Program-made: the position numbers and the translations under genes
Part shown: positions 33,449 through 42,668 of the stretch, piece by piece
How the letters are laid out: each line of letters starts with the position of its first letter
How positions within the stretch are numbered: position 1 is the stretch's first letter
Assembly: GCA_025210375.1 (NCBI GenBank)
Contig: JAOASB010000023.1
Location: 1 to 64,000 of the forward strand
Direction: 5' to 3'
From: Maledivibacter sp.
GTDB taxonomy: Bacteria > Bacillota > Clostridia > Peptostreptococcales > Caminicellaceae
DNA length: 64,000 nt
The notes under the pieces: model-generated
What the model saw: the letters and a program-made list of their open reading frames with translations, nothing else
Databases searched by the model: none
Told to the model about the DNA's origin: nothing

Positions 33449-33607
33449 TTATTCACTACGTTTTTTATTTTCAATTACCATCAAAATTGTTACTATTAGT
33501 ATTGTTACTGGAATTAGCAAGCTATACGTTTTCAAATTAAATTTCCCTTCGATACTAGTTACTACTATGTAAAATATTACTCCTATAATTATGTTTTTCA
33601 AATTCAT
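33449..33607 (-). CDS. small membrane protein, 52 aa
   Basis: The gene is short but well supported: AGGAGGAAAA lies directly before the ATG at 33607. The product has two hydrophobic segments (about 5-19 and 30-46), a polar turn between them (SIEGKFNLKTYS) and a basic C-terminal end (ENKKRSE). No family was recognised. It lies 176 bp upstream of the large BTAD regulator on the same strand. The rest of the spacer (33608-33864) shows nothing identifiable. Confidence 0.65.
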   Translation of the reverse strand: MNLKNIIIGVIFYIVVTSIEGKFNLKTYSLLIPVTILIVTILMVIENKKRSE

Positions 33608-33864
33608 TTTTCCTCCTATCTGTCTTCAATACCAAATATCCCTCAAATAATTACATTTCTATAGTTCGTTTTTAATCCTCGGTTTATAATTAATTATTAC
33701 ACATAACTGCTGTCTTCCCACAGTAAAATTTTTGGGCAATTCTTTAAGGTTTCAAATATATAAACTAACAGACCTAAGAGTTTTACTCAAAGCTCTGTTA
33801 ACCTAAAAGAACAATATTTTAGGTGGAAAATAAACCTAATATACTTAAAGATTTTTATAGAAAA

Positions 33865-34701
33865 TTAAAAAGCTATAACTATTCCTCCGTCATTAGCATA
33901 TACAGTACTTATTCCTGCAGTCTCTACGATTATTATATCTTTAAAGTTATATCTTTGCATTATTTCACCCTTTAGCTTTTGTGCCCTATCTAAGCAATTA
34001 CAATGAGCTATTCCAAGAATTTTTTCTTCAATTTTTTCTCCCTGTTCTTCTATTAATTCAACTAAACGTCTTAATGCTTTTTTAGAACCCCTAGCCTTTT
34101 CAACTAAGCTTATGGTTCCCTTATCCGTAGAACCCATTATTGGCTTAATAGAAAAAGCAGTAGCCAACTTCGCAACTATCTTATTAATCCTTCCTGCTTT
34201 TATCAAATTGTCTAGGGATTCCAGAACAAATAATGTTTTCATATCCTTTATGTACTCATCTACCTTTTCAACAACTTGATGGGTTTTATAGTTAAGCTTT
34301 GATAATTCCATAATTTTAAGCCCAACTAGTGTCTGCCCAACAGATGCACTAAGTGAATCAAAAACATGAATGAATTTGTCCTTTGACTCTTCAAGATACA
34401 TCTGCCTAGCCAAAACTGCACTATTATAGCTTCCACTTAACTGGGAAGATAATGTTACAACAAATACATCTTCTTTTCCCTTAAATCTATCTAGAAAATC
34501 ATTTGGTGAAGGGCTCGCAGTTTTTGGAGGTTTGTCTGACTTCTTCATAGACACTAACAGATTTTTTTGATCTAAGTTTTCATCATCCCTAAATACTTTT
34601 TCACCTATACTTATTTTTAAAGGAGCTAAGCATATCTCTGATATTTTTTTAAGTTCTTTATTCATATCAAAACAGCTGTCACCTATTATTTTTATATTCA
34701 T
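33865..34701 (-). CDS. DegV family fatty-acid-binding protein
   Basis: The protein is 278 aa, the usual DegV length. The N-terminal domain has IIGDSCFDM, and the fatty-acid carboxylate site is in KTASPSPNDF near 60. The LSSQLSGSYNSA segment and the C-terminal domain with NDGGIVIAF are also typical. DegV/FakB proteins bind fatty acids and can present them to a FakA kinase for phosphorylation and membrane lipid synthesis; no kinase gene is nearby. The start follows AAAGGGGAAAATT. Confidence 0.93.
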   Translation of the reverse strand: MNIKIIGDSCFDMNKELKKISEICLAPLKISIGEKVFRDDENLDQKNLLVSMKKSDKPPKTASPSPNDFLDRFKGKEDVFVVTLSSQLSGSYNSAVLARQMYLEESKDKFIHVFDSLSASVGQTLVGLKIMELSKLNYKTHQVVEKVDEYIKDMKTLFVLESLDNLIKAGRINKIVAKLATAFSIKPIMGSTDKGTISLVEKARGSKKALRRLVELIEEQGEKIEEKILGIAHCNCLDRAQKLKGEIMQRYNFKDIIIVETAGISTVYANDGGIVIAF

Positions 34702-34736
34702 AATTTTCCCCTTTCGATAAATATGCTACTTTAAGC

Positions 34737-34885
34737 TTTAATCTATATTCTCTTCAATAGAGCTTTAAATTTATACATTTCTCCATTTGCTAGGGATATT
34801 TTGACATGTATAAATTAAGATTTACCCTAAACTCTCTATATAGATATTCCAGTCAAAACTTTAATTTATATATATTAAAACATAA
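34737..34885. repeat. two head-to-tail 104-bp family members (second truncated)
   Basis: The first copy (about 34737-34840) has the core AATTTATACATTTC mirrored by GACATGTATAAATTAAG and ends CTCTCTATA. The second starts at 34839 with TATAGATATTCCAGTCAAAA and breaks off after about 45 bp. The end and start overlap at TATA. The remaining part of spacer 34702-35042 carries a weak hairpin GGCATAAATATATGC followed by a T-rich run on the minus strand near 35000-35028, the likely terminator of the hut genes. Confidence 0.7.
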
Positions 34886-35042
34886 AGTCTCATATTTATA
34901 TTTTATCCCTTTATACAATTATATTGTATTCATAGTTGAGTATGCAATGCTTAATTGCAATTTTTGTTTTATTTTGGCAGTTATCTCTAACAAAATAAAA
35001 AGGGCAGAGCATATATTTATGCCTTACCCCCAATTTATAAAT

Positions 35043-35660
35043 CTATAATTCAACTTTAGCTAAGATTTCTTTTTCTAAAGAATCTATATTTGTTTCTAAT
35101 TCATGAACTTGGTCTGATACTCTCTTAACAAATTCTTGATCCTTTATTGACCCTAGATTTATCTTTACATTGAATAATGCTGAAAGAACGGCAGTTCTTG
35201 CCATCATGGCGGCTACTGCACCGTCAGTCACTGCATTTTTATTGCCCTTCTCTACAACTATTGTTATTTGTTCCATAATGGAAAAGGCCTTTTTAGCAAC
35301 CTCTAATGGAATAAGGGCCGCATTTTTCATACCTTCTTGAATAGTACTTTTTCTCTCAGCCTTTTCTTCATCCGTATCCTTTGGCATCTTGAATGCATCC
35401 ATGACTCCATTGAAGGCCTCGGCATCTTTGTCAATATCTTCTATAAAACCAGTTCTGATACTTGGTAGTATAGATATTAACCCCTCCATATCTCTTTGTA
35501 CATCCTCATATCCTTTTTTACCTATAGTTAGATTTGCAACCATCTCAGTCAAAGCTGTAGCCATCCCTGCACTCAATGCAGCAATACTTCCTCCCCCAGG
35601 TACAGGCGACTTAGAAGCTGTTTCTTCTAAAAAGACTTTTATTGTTTTATCCCCTAACAT
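35043..35660 (-). CDS. fchA: methenyltetrahydrofolate cyclohydrolase / formimino-THF cyclodeaminase
   Basis: The protein is 205 aa, all helical, of the FTCD cyclodeaminase family. The N-terminal PVPGGGSIAALSAGMATALTE pattern and the C-terminal KINLGSIKDQEFV segment are diagnostic. It converts 5-formimino-THF to methenyl-THF and ammonia, the step after glutamate formiminotransferase. It is the last gene of the hutI-ftcD transcription unit, so one-carbon units from histidine enter the folate pool here. The start follows GAGGGAGGATAC. Confidence 0.92.
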   Translation of the reverse strand: MLGDKTIKVFLEETASKSPVPGGGSIAALSAGMATALTEMVANLTIGKKGYEDVQRDMEGLISILPSIRTGFIEDIDKDAEAFNGVMDAFKMPKDTDEEKAERKSTIQEGMKNAALIPLEVAKKAFSIMEQITIVVEKGNKNAVTDGAVAAMMARTAVLSALFNVKINLGSIKDQEFVKRVSDQVHELETNIDSLEKEILAKVEL

Positions 35661-35684
35661 TGTATCCTCCCTCTTTCTTTGCTT

Positions 35685-36959
35685 TCACACGCCTTTAAAT
35701 GCTATATTTCTATCATAAACCATTATACCATTTTTAATTACCTTTTCTACAGTACTCACACCTATATGATAGGGCAAAAACTTATAGGAAGGAAATTCGT
35801 GAATCACAATGTCTCCTTTTTTGCCTACATCAATACTTCCAATTTCATCGGCTTTATTAATTGCAGCTGCACCATTTATTGTTAAAGCAGTTATTGTTTC
35901 TTCTGGAGTCATTTTCATATATAAAGTAGCAAGTGAAATTATCAGTGGTATTGACTCAGTAAAACAGCTTCCCGGATTGAAGTCCGTAGCAAGGGCAACT
36001 GCACAACCATTGTCTATCATAAACCTACCCCTTGCAAATTCTTCCTTTAGACTAAATGCTGTTCCAGGTAATAATGTAGCCACAACCCCTTTTTCCGCCA
36101 TAGCTTTTATACCTTTATCGGATGCTTGTAGTAAATGATCAGCGGAAACAGCTTCAATCTCAGCTGCAAGCTCAGCTCCACCTAGTCTCACTATTTCATC
36201 TGCATGAAGCTTAGATTTCATGCCCATTTCCTTTGCTTTTAGCAGTAGTCTTCTTGATTGCTCTATGGAAAAAACATTTTTTTCACAGAAAACATCACAA
36301 AAATCTGCTAAATTTCTTTCTTGCACAATGGGCAAAACCTCTTCTATTATGAAGTCTATAAATTCATCTTCTCTTCCCTTATACTCCTCCGGAACAGCAT
36401 GGGCTCCTAAAAAGGTTTTAACTATATCTAAAGGGTGCAATTTATCCAGCTCTTCCATTACTTCTAATTGTTTTATTTCTGTATCAAAGTCAAGGCCATA
36501 TCCACTTTTACCCTCTACTGTGGTGACTCCAAAGGCTAACATGGAATTAAGTCTTTTCTTTCCTAAAGCTATAAGTTCTTCCTTAGACGCTTCCTTTGTT
36601 CCTTTAACGGAATTTATTATACCTCCGCCTCTATTCATTATTTCCATATAACTGTCTCCACGTAATCTCCATGAAAACTCTTCAGCTCTATAACCTCCGA
36701 AAACCAAGTGGGTATGGGAATCAACAAATCCAGGTAATATAGTTTTTCCTGAAGCGTCAATAATTACGTAGCCGTCCTCATTGACATTTTTTAACACCTC
36801 TTCAGTTTTCCCAACTGCTTTAATAATTCCCTCCTCAATAATAACTGTGCCATCATGTACGATATGCAAATCATTCATTTCTTTGCCTTTTTTTGATTTA
36901 AAGCCTTTACAGGTTACTAATTCCGAAGCATTTTTTATTATTATATTTCCCTTTTCCAT
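35685..36959 (-). CDS. hutI: imidazolonepropionase
   Basis: The enzyme hydrolyses imidazolone-propionate to N-formimino-glutamate, the third step of histidine degradation. It is 424 aa, an amidohydrolase-fold metalloenzyme. Metal ligands H82 and H84 are in DSHTHLVFGG, a further His is in KLHADEIVRLGG, and the late motif ALATDFNPGSC is intact. It follows ftcD by 7 bp (GGAGTAGTGATAAT contains the site and the ftcD stop) and precedes fchA by 24 bp. Confidence 0.95.
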   Translation of the reverse strand: MEKGNIIIKNASELVTCKGFKSKKGKEMNDLHIVHDGTVIIEEGIIKAVGKTEEVLKNVNEDGYVIIDASGKTILPGFVDSHTHLVFGGYRAEEFSWRLRGDSYMEIMNRGGGIINSVKGTKEASKEELIALGKKRLNSMLAFGVTTVEGKSGYGLDFDTEIKQLEVMEELDKLHPLDIVKTFLGAHAVPEEYKGREDEFIDFIIEEVLPIVQERNLADFCDVFCEKNVFSIEQSRRLLLKAKEMGMKSKLHADEIVRLGGAELAAEIEAVSADHLLQASDKGIKAMAEKGVVATLLPGTAFSLKEEFARGRFMIDNGCAVALATDFNPGSCFTESIPLIISLATLYMKMTPEETITALTINGAAAINKADEIGSIDVGKKGDIVIHEFPSYKFLPYHIGVSTVEKVIKNGIMVYDRNIAFKGV

Positions 36960-36966
36960 ATTATCA

Positions 36967-37872
36967 CTACTCCATTAAACTAGTTTCTAAAACTTTATCC
37001 ATCGAAAAACCATAAAGTCCAAGATAGTATGCTGCTGTATCAATCAAGGCTTCCATAGGCACAAGTCCTACTACTTCACTACCTAGAACGTTTACACCAT
37101 ATCTTCGTGCTTCCATTTTAACTGCTTCAAAGGCTCTATACATAGCTGTTTTTGTATAATCAGTAAGATTCATGGTGACCTGTGTAATACCTCTTTCAGG
37201 TATATGAACTCCACCAGCCTTGATAAATCTATAACCTCCACCGGAATGTCTAATAGCCCTCGAAATTTTATTAGCAATCTCTATATTATCTGTATCTAAA
37301 TCTATATTGTAGGCCACTAGTGGCATTCTAGCCCCAACCGCTGTAACACCAGCAGTAGGGTGAATTTTAGCCTCTCCAAAATCCGGTTTCCATTCTGGGT
37401 CTTGGAGCTTCTCAGCCATCCCTTCAAACTGTCCTTTTCTAACCTTGGCAAGATTTTCCCTTACTGGTTTTGTTGCTGCTTTTTCATATAGGAAAATAGG
37501 TATATTATATTTTTCTGCTATTTCCTTGCCAGTTTCCTTTGCAAGCTCTACTGCTTCCGTCATACTCATGTTTTTTATAGGTATGAAGGGCACAACATCA
37601 CTTGCTCCCATTCTTGAGTGTTGACCCTCATGCTTTGTCATATCAATAACCTCAGCAGCAACTCCTATGGCTTCAACAACGGCATTTTTTACGGCCAGAG
37701 GTTCACCTATTACTGTTACAACAACTCTATTGTAATCCTTATCGGCTTCATAGTTTAAAAGCTTTACTCCTTCTTTCCCTCTAAGTGGTGATACAATTTT
37801 TTCTATCTTATCCAAATCTCTACCTTCACTAAAGTTTGGTACGCATTGTACAATTTTTTTAACTTCAGGCAT
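36967..37872 (-). CDS. ftcD: glutamate formiminotransferase
   Basis: The protein is 301 aa, the single-domain bacterial form without a fused cyclodeaminase; that activity is encoded by the separate fchA gene two genes on. Family motifs include CVPNFSEGRD at the N-terminus, GQHSRMGASDVVPFIP, and HPTAGVTAVGARMPLVAYN. It transfers the formimino group from formiminoglutamate to tetrahydrofolate and yields glutamate. AAAGGAGATGTTATAA precedes the ATG. A hairpin and a MITE copy separate it from hutU upstream. Confidence 0.95.
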   Translation of the reverse strand: MPEVKKIVQCVPNFSEGRDLDKIEKIVSPLRGKEGVKLLNYEADKDYNRVVVTVIGEPLAVKNAVVEAIGVAAEVIDMTKHEGQHSRMGASDVVPFIPIKNMSMTEAVELAKETGKEIAEKYNIPIFLYEKAATKPVRENLAKVRKGQFEGMAEKLQDPEWKPDFGEAKIHPTAGVTAVGARMPLVAYNIDLDTDNIEIANKISRAIRHSGGGYRFIKAGGVHIPERGITQVTMNLTDYTKTAMYRAFEAVKMEARRYGVNVLGSEVVGLVPMEALIDTAAYYLGLYGFSMDKVLETSLME

Positions 37873-37933
37873 TTATAACATCTCCTTTGTTTTTTATTTT
37901 ATTCTTCATCTACATTTTATTTTTATGTATAGT

Positions 37934-37967
37934 GGGTATCTCAAAACAGTTATATTTTGAGATACCC
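37934..37967. terminator. 13-bp hairpin between hutU and ftcD
   Basis: GGGTATCTCAAAA (37934-37946) pairs perfectly with TTTTGAGATACCC (37955-37967). On the minus strand it lies after hutU and the MITE and before ftcD, without a T tract. It may reduce read-through or stabilise the mRNA. Confidence 0.55.
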
Positions 37968-37976
37968 TTAGTTATT

Positions 37977-38135
37977 GAGGAAATTGCATAACTCTTACTT
38001 GGCAGACTTGCATATGCGAATATCATCCTTGATTTAATTGCTTAAGATATAAGCATATTTGATGGTATGGCTTTGAAGAATTTTAGACTACATATGGTAG
38101 ATAGTTTTTGTAGAAGGTAATTATGCAATTTGCTC
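37977..38135 (-). repeat. complete MITE-like element, copy F, inside the hut gene cluster, TATT target duplication
   Basis: This copy is 159 bp, inverted relative to copies A-E. TATT flanks it at 37973-37976 and 38136-38139. It sits 9 bp after the hutU stop and separates hutU from ftcD, which otherwise would form one operon. Confidence 0.9.
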
Positions 38136-38144
38136 TATTAATAT

Positions 38145-40178
38145 CTATTTCATTTCTTTAAAGGCTTTAGCAACTAAATTTTTCACTAGATCTTCTTTAG
38201 GTATAAATGGAATAGTTATATGATCTGTTCCTTTTTTATTATCATTATATTCTATACAGGTTTCTATTGAATTCTCGTTTCTAGCCCAAGCTCTTCTTGA
38301 AACTCCAACCATAACATCCCAAGGCATTGCCCTCTTAAGGATAGTATCAACCCTCTCACTTCCATCAAGCACCATTCCAAAACCACCGTTTATAGACTTA
38401 CTAATGCCTACACCTCCGCCATTGTGCAGTGCCACCATACTCATACCTCTTGCCGCATTCCCAGCAAAACATTGGGTGGCCATCTCAGCCATAACTTGAC
38501 TTCCGTCTTTGATGTTTGAGGTTTCTCTAAAGGGTGAATCCGTACCGCCTGTATCATGATGATCTCTACCAAGCATAACCGGGCCTATTTCTCCATTTCT
38601 TACCATTTCATTGAATTTCAAAGCTATTTTTAATCTGCCCATTGCATCCTGATATAATATTCTTGCTTGCGTACCAACAACTAAAGCATTTTTTTCTGCA
38701 TCCTTAATCCATACATAGTTGTCTCTATCTTGACCCCTTCTATTAGGATCAATACAATTCATTGCGGCATTATCGGTTTTTCTTAGATCCTCTGGGTCTC
38801 CACTTAAGCATACCCATCTAAATGGACCATATCCATAATCAAAAAGCATAGGTCCCATTATATCTTCAACATATGATGGGAATATAAAGCCCTCACTTTC
38901 ATCTCTACCATTTTTACAGATTTCATCAACACCCGCATCATAAACTGCCTTCATAAAAGCATTTCCATAATCAAAGAAATAGGAACCTCTTTCTACCAAA
39001 ATCTTTATGAGTTCATAATGTCTTTTGAGGGATTCATCTACAAGCTTAGCAAATTTTTTCTTATCCCTTGTCAAAAGCTTTGTTCTATCTTCAAAGTTAA
39101 GTCCTTGGGGACAATAGCCTCCATCATAGGGTACATGACAGGAGGTTTGATCAGATAGTAGGGGAATATCAATATTATTCTCAACCGCATACTCAAGTAA
39201 ATCGACTATGTTCCCAGAAAAAGCTATGGCCAAGCCTTCTTTTTTGTCTTGATATTCCTTTGCCAATTCAAAGGCTTCCTTTGGACTCTTTGTAACTACA
39301 TCAACCCAGCCTTGATCTAATCTTGTTTGTATTCTAGAATAATCTACCTCAGCTAATATACCAACTCCGTTAGCTATTTTCACAGCTTTACCTTGGGCCC
39401 CACTCATTCCGCCCAATCCAGATGTCACATAAAGATAACCTCTTAAATCCGCATCATCGGCTATTCCATACTTTAATCTACCTGCATTAAGGATAGTATT
39501 AAAGGTTCCATGAACTATTCCTTGAGGCCCTATATACATCCATCCACCGGCTGTCATTTGTCCATAGTTCGCAACTCCCATGGCAGCTGCTTTATGCCAT
39601 GTATCAGGATTGTCATACATACCAATCATAATTGAATTAGTTATAAGTACTCTTGGAGCCTCTGGAGAAGATTTAAATAACCCTAGTGGATGACCGGACA
39701 TAACAACTAGGGTCTGCTCATTAGTCACCTCTTCAAGATACTTCTTTATAAGTCTATATTGCATCCAGTTTTGACATACTTGGCCGGTTTCTCCATAGGT
39801 AACAAGTTCATATGGATATAAAGCAATTTCGAAGTCAAGATTATTGTCAATCATTACTTGTATAGCTTTTCCCTCTACACATTTTCCCTTGTATTCCTTT
39901 ATTGGTCTTCCTTTTATGGCTCCCTTAGGTCTATAACGATACCCATATATTCTACCTCTAGTTATTAATTCCTCCATAAATTCTGGCCCAAGCTCTTCAT
40001 GTAGCTCCTCGGGTATATAACGAAGTGCGTTTTTAAGAGCTATCTCTGTCTCCCTTGGTGTAAGGTTGAATTCTCTCTTTGGAGCCCTTCTATATCCTTC
40101 ATCAAATTTGGGATAAGGAGGCAATTCGTTATCAAGCTTAATAGACATTGCTTTAGAAATATCGATATTGCTAATCAT
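38145..40178 (-). CDS. hutU: urocanate hydratase
   Basis: The enzyme adds water to urocanate to give imidazolone-propionate, using tightly bound NAD. It is 677 aa, the long form seen in many anaerobes (the common form is about 550 aa). Hallmarks are GQMTAGGWMYIGPQG, SGLGGMSGAQ for NAD binding, SDQTSCH, and LGRDHHDTGGTDSPFRET. The histidine ammonia-lyase that makes urocanate is not within the window. The start follows GAGAAGGGGTGTTTTA. MITE copy F follows right after its stop codon. Confidence 0.95.
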   Translation of the reverse strand: MISNIDISKAMSIKLDNELPPYPKFDEGYRRAPKREFNLTPRETEIALKNALRYIPEELHEELGPEFMEELITRGRIYGYRYRPKGAIKGRPIKEYKGKCVEGKAIQVMIDNNLDFEIALYPYELVTYGETGQVCQNWMQYRLIKKYLEEVTNEQTLVVMSGHPLGLFKSSPEAPRVLITNSIMIGMYDNPDTWHKAAAMGVANYGQMTAGGWMYIGPQGIVHGTFNTILNAGRLKYGIADDADLRGYLYVTSGLGGMSGAQGKAVKIANGVGILAEVDYSRIQTRLDQGWVDVVTKSPKEAFELAKEYQDKKEGLAIAFSGNIVDLLEYAVENNIDIPLLSDQTSCHVPYDGGYCPQGLNFEDRTKLLTRDKKKFAKLVDESLKRHYELIKILVERGSYFFDYGNAFMKAVYDAGVDEICKNGRDESEGFIFPSYVEDIMGPMLFDYGYGPFRWVCLSGDPEDLRKTDNAAMNCIDPNRRGQDRDNYVWIKDAEKNALVVGTQARILYQDAMGRLKIALKFNEMVRNGEIGPVMLGRDHHDTGGTDSPFRETSNIKDGSQVMAEMATQCFAGNAARGMSMVALHNGGGVGISKSINGGFGMVLDGSERVDTILKRAMPWDVMVGVSRRAWARNENSIETCIEYNDNKKGTDHITIPFIPKEDLVKNLVAKAFKEMK

Positions 40179-40432
40179 TAAAACACCCCTTCTCTTTTTT
40201 TATATATAATCTATTATTGTCTTTCCTTTATTTTAATATTTCTTCGTCACTAAAGCGTCTATTTATATAAAGGCGTCTGACTACGGCCTTTGGGTTATAG
40301 GTTCCAAATTCAAAATTTTAGGGCCGTTCTGATATGTATAAAAAATAAAAAGAAGATGGATTCTAAGAATATTCTCTGTGACCTATCTCCTTTTAACTTT
40401 CTTCTATGCCTTTTTTCCGTATAATTTTTAGG

Positions 40433-41395
40433 TTATTTAGTATTCAATTTCTCCTTTAATTTTTCTAACATATCTATAGTCATTGATGAAAGATTATATT
40501 TGGGCTCCCATCCCCATTCCCTACGTGCATCATTATCATCTAATGAGTTGGGCCAAGATTCTGCTATTTTCTGCTTAATAGGATCTATATTATATTCTAT
40601 CTCAAATTCTGGTATATGTTTTTTGATTTCTTCATATATTTCGTCAGGCCCAAAGCTCATTGCGGTTACATTAAATGCATTCCTATGTTTTAAATGGGAT
40701 GGATCAGCCTCCATAAGATTTACAATAGCATCTAGGGCATCTGGCATATACATCATATCCATTTTCGTTCCTTTGTCTATATTGCAAATAAATTTTTTAG
40801 ATTTTAAAGCATCATAATATATATGAACCGCGTAGTCTGTGGTTCCTCCACCGGGTAATGCCTTATAAGAAATAAGCCCTGGAAATCTAACGCCCCTAGT
40901 ATCAACACCGAACCTTTCAAAATAATAATCACATAATAGTTCACCAGCTACCTTAGATATTCCATACATAGTAGTTGGCCTTTGAATAGTATCTTGAGGT
41001 GTGAAATCCTTTGGAGTACTAGGCCCAAAGGCTGCTATGGAACTAGGAGTAAATACAGCATATTTATTTTCCCTTGCAACTTCAAGGATATTGTAAAGAC
41101 CATTCATGTTGACATCCCATAGCAGGGTAGGATTTTCTTCTCCTACTGCCGAAAGTATAGCAGCTAAATGTATAATCGTATCAATCTTGTGTTTACTAGT
41201 AACATCAGCTATTTGATTAGGATTTAGAACATCGACAACTTCGAAGGGCCCCGAATCAATGACCTCATCGCCCCCATTTTTATCACTACTTCGGTTACTT
41301 GCTATAATATTATCTATTCCGTAAATATCTCTTAGTTTCATAACTAATTCAGAACCAATCTGTCCTAAAGCTCCAGTAACTAGAATTCTTTTCAT
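40433..41395 (-). CDS. L-threonine 3-dehydrogenase, SDR (epimerase-like) type
   Basis: The protein is 320 aa with an extended SDR fold. The NAD motif TGALGQIG is at 7-14, and the catalytic Y144-x3-K148 lies in YGISK. The segments GGGTTDYAVHIYYDAL and SWPNSLDDNDAR distinguish the epimerase-like threonine dehydrogenase from sugar epimerases. It oxidises threonine to 2-amino-3-ketobutyrate, which normally passes to the ligase Kbl; no kbl gene is adjacent. The start follows CTAGGGGTGATTAA. A short hairpin AAAGGC/GCCTTT near 40282-40304 may end transcription. Confidence 0.9.
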   Translation of the reverse strand: MKRILVTGALGQIGSELVMKLRDIYGIDNIIASNRSSDKNGGDEVIDSGPFEVVDVLNPNQIADVTSKHKIDTIIHLAAILSAVGEENPTLLWDVNMNGLYNILEVARENKYAVFTPSSIAAFGPSTPKDFTPQDTIQRPTTMYGISKVAGELLCDYYFERFGVDTRGVRFPGLISYKALPGGGTTDYAVHIYYDALKSKKFICNIDKGTKMDMMYMPDALDAIVNLMEADPSHLKHRNAFNVTAMSFGPDEIYEEIKKHIPEFEIEYNIDPIKQKIAESWPNSLDDNDARREWGWEPKYNLSSMTIDMLEKLKEKLNTK

Positions 41396-41486
41396 TTAAT
41401 CACCCCTAGAAAATTTATAGTACTCTTCTCTATCAATTATTGCCCAAGACTGTGATGAAAAATTATAATTAACCCAGATTGTTCAT

Positions 41487-41533
41487 AGGAAGTTTAAAAA
41501 TACTCACCGTGGTTTTAACTTTCCTATGAATAA
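41487..41533 (-). terminator. terminator after the UV damage endonuclease gene
   Basis: TTCATAGGAA with GTTTAAAA is mirrored by TTTTAACTTTCCTATGAA around a loop containing CTCACCG, between the UV endonuclease stop and the threonine dehydrogenase start. Confidence 0.7.
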
Positions 41534-41540
41534 TTCTGTT

Positions 41541-42500
41541 CTAATACTCAATTGAGGCTTGATTTATTACTTCTATTTCAGAAATATTTTCTAACTCCTT
41601 CATTAAGTTAAAAAGGGCTAAATCCTTATTTTTCGCTTCTATCATAACATCAAAATCCCTATTAACCTTCTTAGCTTTTTCTAGGAATTCCATAAAAAAA
41701 CTTATATCTATATTGTCTGCATGACTTCTAAAATTTTTTTCGTCTTTGGGACTGGAAAGATGGATTTTAGGAGAAATATCTTCATAATTCCAAGTATCAA
41801 AAATATTTCCTAAAAAATCCGATATATCTTCTCCATTATTGTTGCACCAGTGATGATGGATATCTAATACCATAGGCACACTTATTTTTTCACAAATATC
41901 TAAAACTTCTTTAGCAGTATAGGTTTTATCATCGTTTTCAAGTATCAGTATTTTTTTTAGATGTTCTGGTATAATACTAAAATTATTGATAAACCGTTCT
42001 ATTGATTTGTCTTTACTTTTATATCTTCCTCCTATATGCAGTATTAATTTAGAAGAAATATCTAACCCCATGCCTTGAAAAATTTTGTAGTGATATTCTA
42101 AATCCCTTAAGGATGTCTGCAATATCTCTTCTTTAGGTGAGTTTAATAGAGTATAATGATCAGGATGGGCACTTATTCTAAACCCCTTTTCCTTTGCATA
42201 ATCTCCTAGAGCCTTTAAATCCTCCTTTGTAGCATCATACCAGTCCCAATTTCGGGTAATAGGATGGGTAGCAAGGGGTATGAGCTTAGAAGTTAAACGA
42301 TACATCTTTATGTCATGGGCATTGTTATGATAAAAAAGTCTTTGGGTGTTCTTTATATTGGATTTAGCAATAGAATTTAATTTATAAAGTCTTACTTCCT
42401 CATCTTCAATTTTAGTTAGGTTTTTTACTGTTACCGTTTGAGACGGAGAACAATTTTTCACTACCTTTGACATAGCCACATATCCAAAGTTTATCCTCAA
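41541..42500 (-). CDS. uvsE: UV DNA damage endonuclease (UvdE/UvsE)
   Basis: The enzyme nicks DNA 5' of UV photoproducts and abasic sites in an alternative excision pathway. It has a TIM-barrel fold, and the family start RINFGYVAMS is present with INTGLG-like sequences replaced by NNAHDIKMYRLTS. Metal ligands are in SAHPDHYTLL, HIGG, ILENDD and DIHHHW. The TTG at 42500 behind GAAGGTGAT is preferred (319 aa); an ATG nine codons upstream lacks a site. It is often found in spore formers, where UV repair matters on germination; that role here is inference. Confidence 0.9.
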   Translation of the reverse strand: MRINFGYVAMSKVVKNCSPSQTVTVKNLTKIEDEEVRLYKLNSIAKSNIKNTQRLFYHNNAHDIKMYRLTSKLIPLATHPITRNWDWYDATKEDLKALGDYAKEKGFRISAHPDHYTLLNSPKEEILQTSLRDLEYHYKIFQGMGLDISSKLILHIGGRYKSKDKSIERFINNFSIIPEHLKKILILENDDKTYTAKEVLDICEKISVPMVLDIHHHWCNNNGEDISDFLGNIFDTWNYEDISPKIHLSSPKDEKNFRSHADNIDISFFMEFLEKAKKVNRDFDVMIEAKNKDLALFNLMKELENISEIEVINQASIEY

Positions 42501-42595
42501 AATATCACCTTCAATCTTTAAATACATAATGTTAATTGAGCAAGTTTGTCACATAATAATATTATTTCCCATTACATCATCAATTTATAAATCTA

Positions 42596-42643
42596 TATAG
42601 GGTTTTCATAGTATAAGTTAAAGTCCATACTAAAATTCATATA
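42596..42643. repeat. 48-bp palindromic repeat (second copy)
   Basis: It begins TATAGGGTTTTCATAG and ends ACTAAAATTCATATAG, almost identical to 5279-5326. Together with MITE copy G it fills most of the spacer 42501-42958; the remainder holds the unmapped nitroreductase promoter (TATAATATATATT near 42919). Confidence 0.7.
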
Positions 42644-42668
42644 GTCATAGAATAATTTTGAAACTATT

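Noticed and set aside
35389..36651. Several plus-strand open frames of 80-140 codons opposite the hut genes
   Set aside because: They are antisense shadows of fchA and hutI, with low-complexity Ser/Ile/Leu-rich translations and no ribosome sites.
40260..40340. Possible riboswitch before hutU (AAGGCC..., GACGCC segments)
   Set aside because: The two AAGCGTC/GGCGTC-like pieces form only a weak hairpin and do not match any riboswitch class I know.
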